From NCBI RefSeq assembly GCF_003797945.1, contig NZ_RKKU01000017.1, positions 1-64,000 on the forward strand: a stretch of 64,000 nucleotides of DNA, read 5' to 3'. The notes under the pieces were generated by a model. That model had not been told where the DNA came from. It was given only the letters and a program-made list of their open reading frames with translations, and ran no database searches. Source of the DNA: Pseudomonas neustonica (GTDB taxonomy: Bacteria; Pseudomonadota; Gammaproteobacteria; Pseudomonadales; Pseudomonadaceae). A program made the translations under genes and the position numbers. Positions within the stretch are counted from its first letter, which is position 1, and every line of letters begins with the position of its first letter. Below, in pieces: positions 19,126 to 27,533 of this stretch.

Positions 19126-20205
19126 ATGCCCGCCATTCATGTTGCCGCCCCTGCATTGACGCTACGCGCAGGCCATCGTGCTATCGAGCACATCCGCCAT
19201 AACGGCCTGCAGCCGCAGGATGTGCACATGATTCCCGGTGCAGCCGGCGGCCCCAAGGCGCTGGGTATTCAAGGCCTGGACCTGGCCCTGTTTGGCGAGT
19301 GGCTACCTCGCGCGCCGCAACCGCGCAGCCTGATCGGCGCCTCTATTGGCAGTTGGCGCTTTGCCAGTGCCTGCATGCCAGATCCGGTCACCACCCTGCG
19401 TCAACTGGGTGAACTCTACACCAACATGCGTTTCCCCAAAGGGGTGAGTATTCAGCGTATCAGTGCTGCCTGTGGCGAGATGCTGGACGAGCTGCTGGGC
19501 GGAGAGTTCGACACTATCCTGACCAATCCTAACTACTACCTCAACATCGTAGTAGTAAAAAGCCTGGGCCTGCTACAGCATGATTCACGCACCCGTCTGG
19601 GGCTTGGCCTAAGCGGTGTCATTGGTGCCAACCTGCTGGGACGCAGGCACCTGGGGCGTTTTTTTGAGCGGGTAATACTACACGATCCCCGCCAGCGACC
19701 GGCACTGGATGACCTGCATGATTTCAAGAGCAGTCACGTCAACCTTACGCCCGCCAACTTGCGTGCAGCCCTGCTCGCCTCCGGCTCCATCCCCATGGTG
19801 ATGGAAGCGGTACGCGATATTCCTGGCACAACAGCCGGGGTATATCGAGATGGTGGCCTGCTCGACTATCATCTTGACCTGCCCTATACGGCTCCTGGCG
19901 TGGTGCTTTATCCGCACTTTCTGGACCGCGTAGTACCCGGCTGGTTTGACAAAAGTCTGCCGTGGCGTAAAGCCAACCCGCAACAGATGCGTGACGTTCT
20001 GCTGGTTGCTCCGTCGCGCGAGTATCTCGACAGTCTGCCCTACCGCAAGCTCCCCGACCGTAAGGATTTCAACCGCTTTGTCTATGATAACGACGGCCGC
20101 GAAAAGTATTGGCGCACAGCCATGAGTGAAAGCCAACGACTGGGTGACGAGTTTCTGCGCCTGGTCGAAAGCGATGATCTGATCAGCCGCGTGCAGCCCC
20201 TGTGA
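19126..20205 (+). CDS. Patatin-like phospholipase family protein
   Basis: A 359-residue acyl hydrolase candidate. The nucleophile elbow is GASIGSWR (Gly-x-Ser-x-Gly, about residue 72) and the second catalytic residue sits in YRDGGLLDYH (Asp-Gly-Gly, about residue 240), the Ser-Asp dyad of patatins. An oxyanion-hole-like Gly-rich segment, GAAGGPKALG, is near residue 39. No signal peptide is seen, so it probably acts in the cytoplasm on phospholipids or acyl esters; the substrate is unknown. The next gene starts within its stop codon (GTGA). Confidence 0.85.
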   Translation: MPAIHVAAPALTLRAGHRAIEHIRHNGLQPQDVHMIPGAAGGPKALGIQGLDLALFGEWLPRAPQPRSLIGASIGSWRFASACMPDPVTTLRQLGELYTNMRFPKGVSIQRISAACGEMLDELLGGEFDTILTNPNYYLNIVVVKSLGLLQHDSRTRLGLGLSGVIGANLLGRRHLGRFFERVILHDPRQRPALDDLHDFKSSHVNLTPANLRAALLASGSIPMVMEAVRDIPGTTAGVYRDGGLLDYHLDLPYTAPGVVLYPHFLDRVVPGWFDKSLPWRKANPQQMRDVLLVAPSREYLDSLPYRKLPDRKDFNRFVYDNDGREKYWRTAMSESQRLGDEFLRLVESDDLISRVQPL

Positions 20206-20873
20206 TAGAGACGCCAGCGTATTCACGCTGCCCACTCTGCCAGGCGGCAGCAGCCTGGTTTTACAATGACGTCAAGCGGCCCTACTTCCAGTGTAACGAC
20301 TGCCTGATGGTCCATGTTCCCACCCAGTGGCACCTTGATCCTGCCGCCGAGCGCGCCGAATATGACAGACATGAAAACCACCCGAACGATGCCGGCTATC
20401 GGCAGTTTCTATCACGCCTTGCAACGCCTTTGCTGGAGCGCCTAAGGCCCGGCAGCAACGGGCTGGATTTTGGCTGTGGCCCTGGCCCCGCCTTGGCGGC
20501 CATGCTGCGTGAGCACGGCCATGAGGTTAGCCTGCACGACCTGTACTACCACCCCAACCCGCAGGCGCTGAGCCAACGCTGGGACTTCATCACCGCGACT
20601 GAAGTAGTCGAACACCTGTCCCAACCCTTGTTGGTCCTGGATCAATTGTGGACCTGCCTGAAGCCTAATGGCTGGCTCGGCATCATGACCAAAAGGGTCA
20701 AGAACCAGGAAGCCTTCAAGCATTGGCACTATAAAAGCGATCCCACCCATATCAGTTATTTCAGCGAACAGAGCTTCACCTGGCTAGCACAGCGCTGGGA
20801 CGCCAGGCTAGAGATCCTTGGCAACGACGTGGTCTTGCTGCAGAAGACAGGAGCCCACCTGCATAAACAATAA
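20202..20873 (+). CDS. Class I SAM-dependent methyltransferase with N-terminal zinc-binding knuckle
   Basis: A 223-residue protein starting at GTG 20202 in a four-base overlap with the patatin gene. Four cysteines near the N-terminus (CPLC then CNDC) look like a zinc ribbon. A Methyltransf_23-type domain follows with motif I LDFGCGPGPAL, motif II region ITATEVVEHL and the post-motif LKPNGWLGIMTKR. The closing DPTHISYFSEQSF is common in this group. The substrate is unknown; overlap with a lipase-like gene hints at a shared role in lipid or envelope chemistry, which is inference. Confidence 0.85.
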   Translation: MIETPAYSRCPLCQAAAAWFYNDVKRPYFQCNDCLMVHVPTQWHLDPAAERAEYDRHENHPNDAGYRQFLSRLATPLLERLRPGSNGLDFGCGPGPALAAMLREHGHEVSLHDLYYHPNPQALSQRWDFITATEVVEHLSQPLLVLDQLWTCLKPNGWLGIMTKRVKNQEAFKHWHYKSDPTHISYFSEQSFTWLAQRWDARLEILGNDVVLLQKTGAHLHKQ

Positions 20874-21017
20874 TGCAGGCTTCATTTCCCTTCTCCCTTT
20901 GCTATCTCGCCGTATTATCGAGCGGCTATTGCCCTTGCGCAGATCGCACAAGGCCCTGTATCGAGCGCATGTAACCCAAGGCTATTAGTGCTGTATCCAT
21001 AACCATGATAAAAGCGC

Positions 21018-21455
21018 TCAGAAAAACCAGAAGCAAAGCCCCTTGGCAGCGCCTTGTCGCTTGATTCGCTTGCTTGGCGGGCGCACAGCTACAGAGTAGG
21101 CGGCAGGCAAATAACGGCAGCAATAGCGCCATTCAGTCTCGATGATGTCTATTACCTGATTGACTGACAGCATTCCCATAGGTCGATAAGCAGTAATCCG
21201 CTTACCAATAACGGCGCAGATACGCTCGCACAGCCAGCCATCATCAAACCCGGCCCATTCACCCGCCACATCGCGCAGGTTGTCGCACAGCGCAGGAAAC
21301 ACCTCAAGCCAGAGCACCTCCAGCACCCCTTCTGGCGAGAGCCCGGAGCTTATTACCTGTCGTGCGATATATCGGTGGGTATCAGCGGAAATCTCTGTGT
21401 CCAGAAACAAAAAGGACAGCGCAGACCATAACGGAAGTCGTTCTTGCGTATTCAC
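21018..21455 (-). CDS. DUF7079-like hypothetical protein
   Basis: A 145-residue protein starting at GTG 21455. LWSALSFLFLDTEI, the mid-protein VFPALCDNLRDVAGEWAGFD and LCERI match what I recall of the DUF7079 group, found widely in Pseudomonas. There is no signal peptide or membrane helix, and the C-terminus is basic. Function is unknown. It is the last gene of an apparent three-gene minus-strand group with a C40 peptidase and a small membrane protein. Confidence 0.7.
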   Translation of the reverse strand: MNTQERLPLWSALSFLFLDTEISADTHRYIARQVISSGLSPEGVLEVLWLEVFPALCDNLRDVAGEWAGFDDGWLCERICAVIGKRITAYRPMGMLSVNQVIDIIETEWRYCCRYLPAAYSVAVRPPSKRIKRQGAAKGLCFWFF

Positions 21456-21504
21456 CCGAACACACTGCGCGCGCTAGCCAGACCGCTGCTGAAAAGCGCA
21501 GCGC

Positions 21505-21750
21505 TCATAACAGAAAGCCCGAGTTACGTATGTTTTCGCTGAACAGACCGCCGACAAACCAGAGACTGGTAAAAAACCACATCACGACAGCAAACAGACG
21601 AATGCCTTCTGCGCTCCACGCAGGCGCGAGAAAGTGAATAAAGAACCAGGATTTCCAGCCCTCAACCCACTGAGCGCCGCCCCAGCTGATTATCCACTTC
21701 CAGAGCAGCGAAGTGATGACATAAAGCAAAGTCCATTCCAGCAGCGTCAT
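21505..21750 (-). CDS. Small hydrophobic membrane protein, unknown function
   Basis: I choose the inner ATG at 21750, giving 81 residues (MTLLEWTLLYVITSLLWKWI...). Two hydrophobic helices are visible: about residues 5-25 and 50-70 (FAVVMWFFTSLWFVGGLF). The protein is unusually rich in Trp. The longer frame back to 21912 runs over the C40 peptidase gene in another register and is unlikely. No recognisable family. Its position between two co-directional genes suggests joint transcription. Confidence 0.55.
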   Translation of the reverse strand: MTLLEWTLLYVITSLLWKWIISWGGAQWVEGWKSWFFIHFLAPAWSAEGIRLFAVVMWFFTSLWFVGGLFSENIRNSGFLL

Positions 21751-21863
21751 GTGTTTTTTCTTACTATGTGTAAGCCCGACAACGAATAGCTTGACGTAAT
21801 TAAGACGCGGATTGAGCCGGGTAGAGAGAAGAAGAGGGGGTGAAGCCGTCCTGGTGGACCAAT

Positions 21864-22406
21864 TCAGTTGCTGCTGAGTACCCGGCGCGCGCCCTTGAAG
21901 GTACGCTGCCAAAAGCTGGACCCAAGCTCATCCACCCGCACCACACCACCGGTGCTGGGCGCATGCAGGAAACGCCCTTCGCCAATGTAGATACCGGCGT
22001 GATTGACTCGTCCGCCGTTCATGGCAAAAAGCAGCAGATCACCGGGCACCAATGCGCTTTCGCTGGGCTTGTCGGTCTGCATCGAGGTAAGGCCTGCGGT
22101 GGTGCGGGGCAAGGTAACCCCAGCCGCTTCGCGGTAAACATACTGAATCAGACCACTGCAGTCGAACCCCGTATCCGGCGAAGTGCCGCCCCAGCGGTAG
22201 GGGGTACCAATAAGGCTGAATGCCTGGAAGACAACATCATTACCCAAAGCATCGGCGGTGTTGGAACGAACAGCGGGGACAGAGGGGACGGGGGTGCGTA
22301 CGTTGGATTTAGCGGTAACGTCTAACGGCGCTCTTGGCGCACTGCTACAGCCTGCCAGCAGAGCTATGACGAGTAACATCAATAGAGCACTAAACCGCAT
22401 CCGCAT
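21864..22406 (-). CDS. NlpC/P60 (C40) family lipoprotein peptidase
   Basis: A 180-residue envelope enzyme expected to cut peptide stems of peptidoglycan. The N-terminus is a lipoprotein signal with lipobox LLAGC (Cys about residue 20), then a linker and a C40 domain. The catalytic Cys is in FDCSGLIQYV and the His in VNHAGIYIG, with a third polar residue in FLHAPSTGG. This is the same architecture as E. coli Spr/MepS and NlpC. Two small minus-strand genes follow. Confidence 0.93.
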   Translation of the reverse strand: MRMRFSALLMLLVIALLAGCSSAPRAPLDVTAKSNVRTPVPSVPAVRSNTADALGNDVVFQAFSLIGTPYRWGGTSPDTGFDCSGLIQYVYREAAGVTLPRTTAGLTSMQTDKPSESALVPGDLLLFAMNGGRVNHAGIYIGEGRFLHAPSTGGVVRVDELGSSFWQRTFKGARRVLSSN

Positions 22407-22491
22407 ACCTTTCTATCATTGAACTTTGATTAAAAAATGTACGATTGCGCACACCATGTCAAGATTTTACTTTAACTTTGTACGCCAAGTC

Positions 22492-23163
22492 TCAGTGATT
22501 TACCGTAAAAGCCAACATCGCCGATAACTGGCACAGCGGTCTGCCGCTCTGTTCCATCCAATGATTAAACGCCGCCTGAGCCGCATTCTGATCACGCTGA
22601 CTGGCCGGAGCCCGGTCTATAACCCCTTGGGCCTTCAATCCCGCAACCACGTCTTCTGTAGCAACCCAGGTATCCTTACCGACCATGCGCAAAAAACGCG
22701 GCATGGATTGGCCGCCAAGCTGACTGCCCCGTTTAGCCAACATACGCCACAAGCCGACGATATCATCTACCGGCCAATCGGCTATAAGTTGCCCCATGCT
22801 GCCGTATTCAGTGCGTATGTCGAGCACCAACTGGGCGTTACGTGGAACACTGCGCAACTTGCCCAAGTGACGAATGATGCGCTTGTCGGCCATCAACCGC
22901 TCTAAATGCTCGGCGCTCATCAGCACCACTTTGTCCGGGTCAAAGCCGAAAAAGACCTCTTCGAATACCGGCCATTTGGCGTCTACCAGGCTGTGCTTCA
23001 ATCCGGCACGAAAAACTCGCAGCGCCATGGTGGAAAGGTAACGATCATCAGTTATCGTACGTAATTGGGCGGCCGACCTTGGCTTGGGCAAATGTGCCTC
23101 GAGCTGGGCCTTTGAGCCAAACCGGTTCAAGCAATAACTCTCAAGCCAGGCATAGTCCTGCAC
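22492..23163 (-). CDS. DNA-3-methyladenine glycosylase I-like protein (Tag family)
   Basis: A protein of about 223 residues that would remove 3-methyladenine from DNA in base-excision repair. I place the start at GTG 23163, with GGAG seven bases ahead; a TTG at 23169 is the alternative. The Tag core is seen in MALRVFRAGLKHSLVDAKW, FFGFDPDKVVLMS, DKRIIRHLGKLRSVPRNAQ and the C-terminal MPRFLRMVGKDTWVAT. The N-terminal Cys and C-terminal zinc-binding His/Cys residues of E. coli Tag are not all obvious, so this is a divergent branch, and substrate use is uncertain. Confidence 0.75.
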   Translation of the reverse strand: MQDYAWLESYCLNRFGSKAQLEAHLPKPRSAAQLRTITDDRYLSTMALRVFRAGLKHSLVDAKWPVFEEVFFGFDPDKVVLMSAEHLERLMADKRIIRHLGKLRSVPRNAQLVLDIRTEYGSMGQLIADWPVDDIVGLWRMLAKRGSQLGGQSMPRFLRMVGKDTWVATEDVVAGLKAQGVIDRAPASQRDQNAAQAAFNHWMEQSGRPLCQLSAMLAFTVNH

Positions 23164-23188
23164 AGTCAAACTCCACAGCAGAGGTGAA

Positions 23189-24013
23189 TCAGAGATTCGT
23201 CACATTAAGGAAACGTGGCGCGACGGACTCATCGATGCTCAGACTGGCAAAATCGAACAGTTTGCTATCGGCCAGCTGCGATGGCTGCACATGCTGCAAC
23301 GAGCGAAAGACATTGTCGAGACGGCCAGGTGTCGCACGCTCCCAACCTTGCAACATATCCTTGACCACCTGGCGTTGCAGATTCTCCTGCGAGCCGCAGA
23401 GGTTACAGGGAATAATCGGAAAGCCCTGAAGCTCAGAGTAAGCAGCAATGTCTTTCTCATTGCAGTATGCCAAAGGCCGAATCACCACATTACGGCCATC
23501 ATCCGACCGCAGCTTGGGTGGCATGGCTTTGAGATTGCCGCCGTAAAACATGTTGAGGAAAAAGGTCTCAATAATGTCGTCGCGGTGATGCCCCAGCGCC
23601 ATCTTGGTCGCACCTATTTCATCGGCAAAAGTATAAAGATTGCCACGACGCAGCCGCGAACAAAGCGAACAGGTCGTTTTACCTTCGGGGACTTTTTCTT
23701 TAACGATGGAATAGGTGTCGCGCTCAAGGATGTGATACGGCACGCCCAGCTCACTCAAATAGGCGGGCAATACGTCTTCCGGAAAGCCTGGCTGCTTCTG
23801 ATCCATATTGACGGCAACCAATTCAAACTGGATCGGCGCAACCTTTTGCAGGTGCAGTAGCACATCAAGCAGCGTGTAGCTGTCTTTGCCGCCGGATAGG
23901 CAGACCATGATCTTGTCACCATCTTCAATCATGTTGTAATCGGTCACCGCTTCGGCGGTCAGGCGACGCAAACGTTTTTGCAGCTTGTTTTGGTTAACGC
24001 TGAGACGGCTCAT
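23189..24013 (-). CDS. ttcA: tRNA 2-thiocytidine(32) synthetase
   Basis: A 274-residue cytoplasmic enzyme that thiolates C32 in a set of tRNAs, using ATP and an iron-sulfur cluster. The PP-loop is [10 protein letters not shown] (about residue 40). The two CxxC pairs holding the cluster are CSLC (in [12 protein letters not shown]) and CNLC (in [11 protein letters not shown]). [16 protein letters not shown] and [10 protein letters not shown] are TtcA signatures. The start is ATG 24013 ([14 protein letters not shown]); an upstream GTG in frame adds only four residues. Confidence 0.96.
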   Translation of the reverse strand: MSRLSVNQNKLQKRLRRLTAEAVTDYNMIEDGDKIMVCLSGGKDSYTLLDVLLHLQKVAPIQFELVAVNMDQKQPGFPEDVLPAYLSELGVPYHILERDTYSIVKEKVPEGKTTCSLCSRLRRGNLYTFADEIGATKMALGHHRDDIIETFFLNMFYGGNLKAMPPKLRSDDGRNVVIRPLAYCNEKDIAAYSELQGFPIIPCNLCGSQENLQRQVVKDMLQGWERATPGRLDNVFRSLQHVQPSQLADSKLFDFASLSIDESVAPRFLNVTNL

Positions 24014-24073
24014 GGAGAGGCACACCGGTAGAGTAAAACCGGCATTTTACTGGAAACCGCTGTACATAAAAAC

Positions 24074-24108
24074 ATCAACCCCTCTTGGCATTGCCGAGAG
24101 GGGTTGAT
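24074..24108 (-). terminator. Intrinsic terminator after the YIP1 gene
   Basis: A 17-bp stem (one G-T pair) with CAACCCCTCT/AGAGGGGTTG at its base sits between the YIP1 gene and ttcA. On the minus strand the stem is followed by GTTTTTA, so it stops the YIP1 transcript before ttcA. Confidence 0.8.
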
Positions 24109-24126
24109 CGGTGAACTTGCAAGATA

Positions 24127-24726
24127 CTAACGAAGGTAAACGGGCCCTACGCCAAAGCCCCAAAAAATAACTGATGTAGCCATCATAGCAACCAGTACCA
24201 CTAACCCTACGGCCAGGATAGAACTGGAAAACAGGAAGCCTTCATCACGAGGAATATCCATAAAAATGGGAATCCCCTGGTAAAGCAGGTAGACGGTATA
24301 GGCTACCGCAGCAGTACCCACCAACATCCCCAACCAGAGGCTGGGATAAAGCGCAGCCAGACCGGCTATAAACAGCGGCGTTGCGGTATAAGCGGCAAAC
24401 ACAACGCAATCATTGAAGGTGGGGGTTGAGTCGTAGGTACGAGCCATCCAGTGGATAAAGGCGCCCATCACGGCTACGCCAGCAAGCATCGCGAGATAAG
24501 ACAGCAGCGTCATCGATAGCGCACTGGCTTGAGTCAGCTTGACCGCTTCTTCGGTGCCAATGTACCAACCTACCTGAGTGGTACCAATATAAGCAGAGAC
24601 AACCGGAATCGCAGCCAGAACAAGCACATGGGTCAAGTACATATGCCCAATGCTTTCGTCCTCGCCTTTTATTTCTCTCCATTCCTCATCGGGATGGGTG
24701 AACAGCCCCACTACATGGTGGATCAT
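24127..24726 (-). CDS. YIP1-family membrane protein
   Basis: A 199-residue inner-membrane protein with about five hydrophobic helices. The start MIHHVVGLFTHPDEEWREI, with the short amphipathic lead (tail-anchor-like HPxxxW), matches bacterial YIP1 (PF04893) proteins. A strong ribosome site (AGGAGG) precedes ATG 24726. The function of bacterial YIP1 proteins is not established. It is a single-gene unit ending at an intrinsic terminator. Confidence 0.85.
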   Translation of the reverse strand: MIHHVVGLFTHPDEEWREIKGEDESIGHMYLTHVLVLAAIPVVSAYIGTTQVGWYIGTEEAVKLTQASALSMTLLSYLAMLAGVAVMGAFIHWMARTYDSTPTFNDCVVFAAYTATPLFIAGLAALYPSLWLGMLVGTAAVAYTVYLLYQGIPIFMDIPRDEGFLFSSSILAVGLVVLVAMMATSVIFWGFGVGPVYLR

Positions 24727-24860
24727 GGTCTGACCTCCTAATTATTATTCAGCGCTTTAGCATCAATGGCAGCGCACAGGTACCTGAACTTCAGCACCCT
24801 GCATTGACTATAGCGAAGAATAAAAAGGGAGAGCCGATTTGCTTAGAGAGATTAGCGACT

Positions 24861-25475
24861 TCAACTTCGGCCGTAATAGCGTTCAAGAATTAGCATGGCT
24901 TGATTTATTTCCTGGACCCGCGCCGTGCTGCCACCCTTGTCCGGATGATGCACCCTCACCAACGCGCGATAACGCTGCTTTACTGCCCGCGCATCGGTCG
25001 GCTCCTGCAGCTCCATCACAGCCAATGCCTGTTGCAGCTCGTCTACACCTACAACGCCCCTCCCCCGCCGCCAGAAACCGTCAAGCAGACGCTGTACATC
25101 CTCAGCGTGGGTTTCACGCCACTGCTGCCAATCCAGGTAGTAGGCGCGTAGCGGATCCGTTTGTGTGATCCCAGGCTGAGCTGCAGATCGAGGTGCCAGG
25201 CGAATACTCAAGGCATGAATGCTTAGCATCTGCCCCGCTTCTGATAGTTCATCTGCCAGACGATACAACAGGTGGAAAAGAAGAAAGTGCAACTGAAAAA
25301 GGCGCAGAGAATCCTGTAACGCGCCTGGCTCTGCGAACAGCGAATCAGGGTAACGCTCAGCCAACTGCCGAATCAGCGCGTACTCCCCCAGCCCTGAGGG
25401 TGCGGCGCGCAATATTATCAGCAGTTCATCGCTGAAGCCGTCGGGGAGTAAATCGTCTGGTTGCACATCGTCCAT
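24861..25475 (-). CDS. DnaJ-domain protein with N-terminal DnaJ-related domain
   Basis: A 204-residue protein. The N-terminal two thirds (about residues 10-120) look like the DnaJ-related DNAJ_related domain found in Pseudomonas and Vibrio proteins. The C-terminal J domain carries VKQRYRALVRVHHPDKGG with the HPD signature that stimulates Hsp70 ATPase. There is no Gly/Phe or zinc-finger region, so it is a type III J-protein, probably recruiting DnaK to a particular client. The client is unknown. Confidence 0.88.
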   Translation of the reverse strand: MDDVQPDDLLPDGFSDELLIILRAAPSGLGEYALIRQLAERYPDSLFAEPGALQDSLRLFQLHFLLFHLLYRLADELSEAGQMLSIHALSIRLAPRSAAQPGITQTDPLRAYYLDWQQWRETHAEDVQRLLDGFWRRGRGVVGVDELQQALAVMELQEPTDARAVKQRYRALVRVHHPDKGGSTARVQEINQAMLILERYYGRS

Positions 25476-25618
25476 GACCGAAGTGTATCAGTCCGCCTGC
25501 GGTGGAACGAGCCATGCTTTTTCAACCACAACCAAAGTGCCATCAAAGAGTAAAGGCACTGTCATGGAAGCTGCGTATCAATGTCACCCTCACCAAACTA
25601 GGGGAAGGGGCCAATAAA

Positions 25619-27478
25619 ATGAACAAATGGATCATTACCGCCACCAGCGCTGCCATGATGGCAGCCGTTGTCGGCTGTAAAAGCAGCAGCAACAGTGACA
25701 CGCCGCAAGTCTCAGATGAGATCACGCCAGAGAGTATTTCACTTAGCTATCTCGGACGTTACAGCTCTGGCGTATTCGGCAAGAGCGCCGCAGAAATTCC
25801 AGCCTACGATGCGGCCAATCAGCAGATTTTTATTGTTAACGCACAAAAAGGTGCAGTAGACGTGCTGGATGCCAGCGATATTGGCAACCCAACACTGATC
25901 ACCACGCTGACCGTGGAAAGCGTCGCTACAGGCGCCGTCGTCAATAGCCTTGCCTACCGGGACGGTTATCTAGCCGTGGCCGTAGAAGCCGCAAGTAAAA
26001 CAGACCCTGGTTACGTCGCTCTATTTGATGCTGCTACGCTCGCGCTGCTGGACTCGAAGCAGGTTGGCGCACAGCCTGACATGCTGACCTTCACTCCAGA
26101 CGGCCTGCATATACTGGTCGCCAACGAAGGCGAACCAAACAACGATTACAGCATAGATCCGGAAGGCTCTGTGAGCGTCCTGCGCCTGGACGGCAATAGC
26201 CTGGCCGAGATAAAAACCGCTGATTTTTCTGCATTCAATAGTCAAGCCGCTGCGCTGAGAGACGCTGGCATACGTATTTTCGGCCCTAATGCCAGCGTCG
26301 CGCAGGACCTGGAGCCCGAATACATTGCTATCTCCGCCGATAGCAGCACCGCTTGGGTCAGCCTGCAGGAGAACAACGCCCTGGCCAAGATCGACATTGC
26401 CAGCGCCGCCGTTATTGACATACTGCCGCTGGGTTACAAGGACCATGGTGCCAGCGGCAACGGTATCGACGTCAGCGACAAGGATGGCACCATCAATATC
26501 GCTACCTGGCCAGGCCTGCTGGGCATGTATCAGCCTGACGCAATCTATGCCTACGAGGTAGCAGGTAGCACCTATCTGGTGACGGCCAATGAAGGTGACT
26601 CGCGTGCCTGGGGTGAGGATGATCAGGCCTATTGGGATGGCGATGCCAGCAAGGGCTTTGTTGAAGAGTTCCGCATGAAAAGCCTGACCGATAGCCGCGG
26701 CTTTGATCGCCGGGTCGGCGATGATCTCGCCCCGCAGCTGCATGCACTGGCTGAAGGCGCGCTCATTAACCCTTCGGTATTCGCCTACTGCGGCGCAACG
26801 ATAGCAGACCGCGGTACCTGTGGTGATGACGACAAGCTCGGAAGGTTGACCATTGCCTGGACTGACGGCTACCGCAAAGACGCCAATGGCGACCCAGTGA
26901 TGTTTGATAGCACGGGCAACGAGAACGTTGCTGGCGACCGCCTGATGTACGACAACCTCTACGCCTACGGCACACGTTCTTTCTCGATCCGCGATGCTGA
27001 TGGCAAGCTGGTCTGGGACTCGGCAGATCAGATCGAGCAGCACTTGGCCAGCGCCGACTGCATGCTGGGCCGCAACCGCGACATCCCTTGCGCAGACTAC
27101 TTCAACTCGACCCACGATGAGGGCGATACCTTCGACAACCGCAGTGACAACAAAGGCCCTGAGCCCGAGGGGGTGACTGTCGGTCATCTGGGTAAAAAGG
27201 CCTTTGCCTTTATCGGTCTGGAACGTATCGGTGGCGTGATGGCCTACGACATCACCGATCCTGCCGCTCCCTTCTTTGTGGACTACCTCAATACCCGCGA
27301 GGACTGGACCACGGAAGACCCGGAAACAGTGCTCAGCAGTGTTGGCGATCTGGGGCCGGAAGGACTGGTATTTATCAGCGCTGAAGACTCACCGAACGGT
27401 GAAGCCCTGTTGGTGATTGGTAACGAGGTCAGTGGCACTACCGCCGTGTATCAAATCAACCAGGTGTTAGGAAAATAA
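25619..27478 (+). CDS. Choice-of-anchor I family lipoprotein (beta-propeller-like)
   Basis: About 619 residues from ATG 25619, with a lipobox-type signal MAAVVGCKSSS. The motifs MLTFTPDGLHILVANEGEP, YLVTANEGDSRAW and the late PEPEGVTVGHLG with AFIGLERIGGVMAYD are those of the choice-of-anchor I family (mesenchyme-specific glycoprotein-like repeats), predicted to fold as a propeller outside the cytoplasm. Some relatives are annotated as alkaline phosphatase by association; I see no phosphatase site. A terminator follows. Its role is unknown. Confidence 0.85.
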   Translation: MNKWIITATSAAMMAAVVGCKSSSNSDTPQVSDEITPESISLSYLGRYSSGVFGKSAAEIPAYDAANQQIFIVNAQKGAVDVLDASDIGNPTLITTLTVESVATGAVVNSLAYRDGYLAVAVEAASKTDPGYVALFDAATLALLDSKQVGAQPDMLTFTPDGLHILVANEGEPNNDYSIDPEGSVSVLRLDGNSLAEIKTADFSAFNSQAAALRDAGIRIFGPNASVAQDLEPEYIAISADSSTAWVSLQENNALAKIDIASAAVIDILPLGYKDHGASGNGIDVSDKDGTINIATWPGLLGMYQPDAIYAYEVAGSTYLVTANEGDSRAWGEDDQAYWDGDASKGFVEEFRMKSLTDSRGFDRRVGDDLAPQLHALAEGALINPSVFAYCGATIADRGTCGDDDKLGRLTIAWTDGYRKDANGDPVMFDSTGNENVAGDRLMYDNLYAYGTRSFSIRDADGKLVWDSADQIEQHLASADCMLGRNRDIPCADYFNSTHDEGDTFDNRSDNKGPEPEGVTVGHLGKKAFAFIGLERIGGVMAYDITDPAAPFFVDYLNTREDWTTEDPETVLSSVGDLGPEGLVFISAEDSPNGEALLVIGNEVSGTTAVYQINQVLGK

Positions 27479-27487
27479 GCCACGGAT

Positions 27488-27522
27488 AAAGCAGCGGCTG
27501 GCCGGAGCCAGCCGCTGCTTTT
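27488..27522. terminator. Convergent intrinsic terminator between lipoprotein gene and ggpPS
   Basis: A perfect 15-bp stem (AAAGCAGCGGCTGGC, loop CGGA, and its complement) ends in TTTT on the plus strand and TTTAT on the minus strand. It lies between two convergent genes and can serve both. Confidence 0.85.
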
Positions 27523-27533
27523 CAGGTACCGGA

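Noticed and set aside
21840-22325. A 161-codon plus-strand frame opposite the C40 peptidase
   Set aside because: No motif and no ribosome site; the minus-strand lipoprotein is clear.
26021-27187. A 388-codon open frame on the minus strand
   Set aside because: It lies fully inside the choice-of-anchor I gene in antisense, has no family motif and shows the composition of a mirror frame in G+C-rich DNA.
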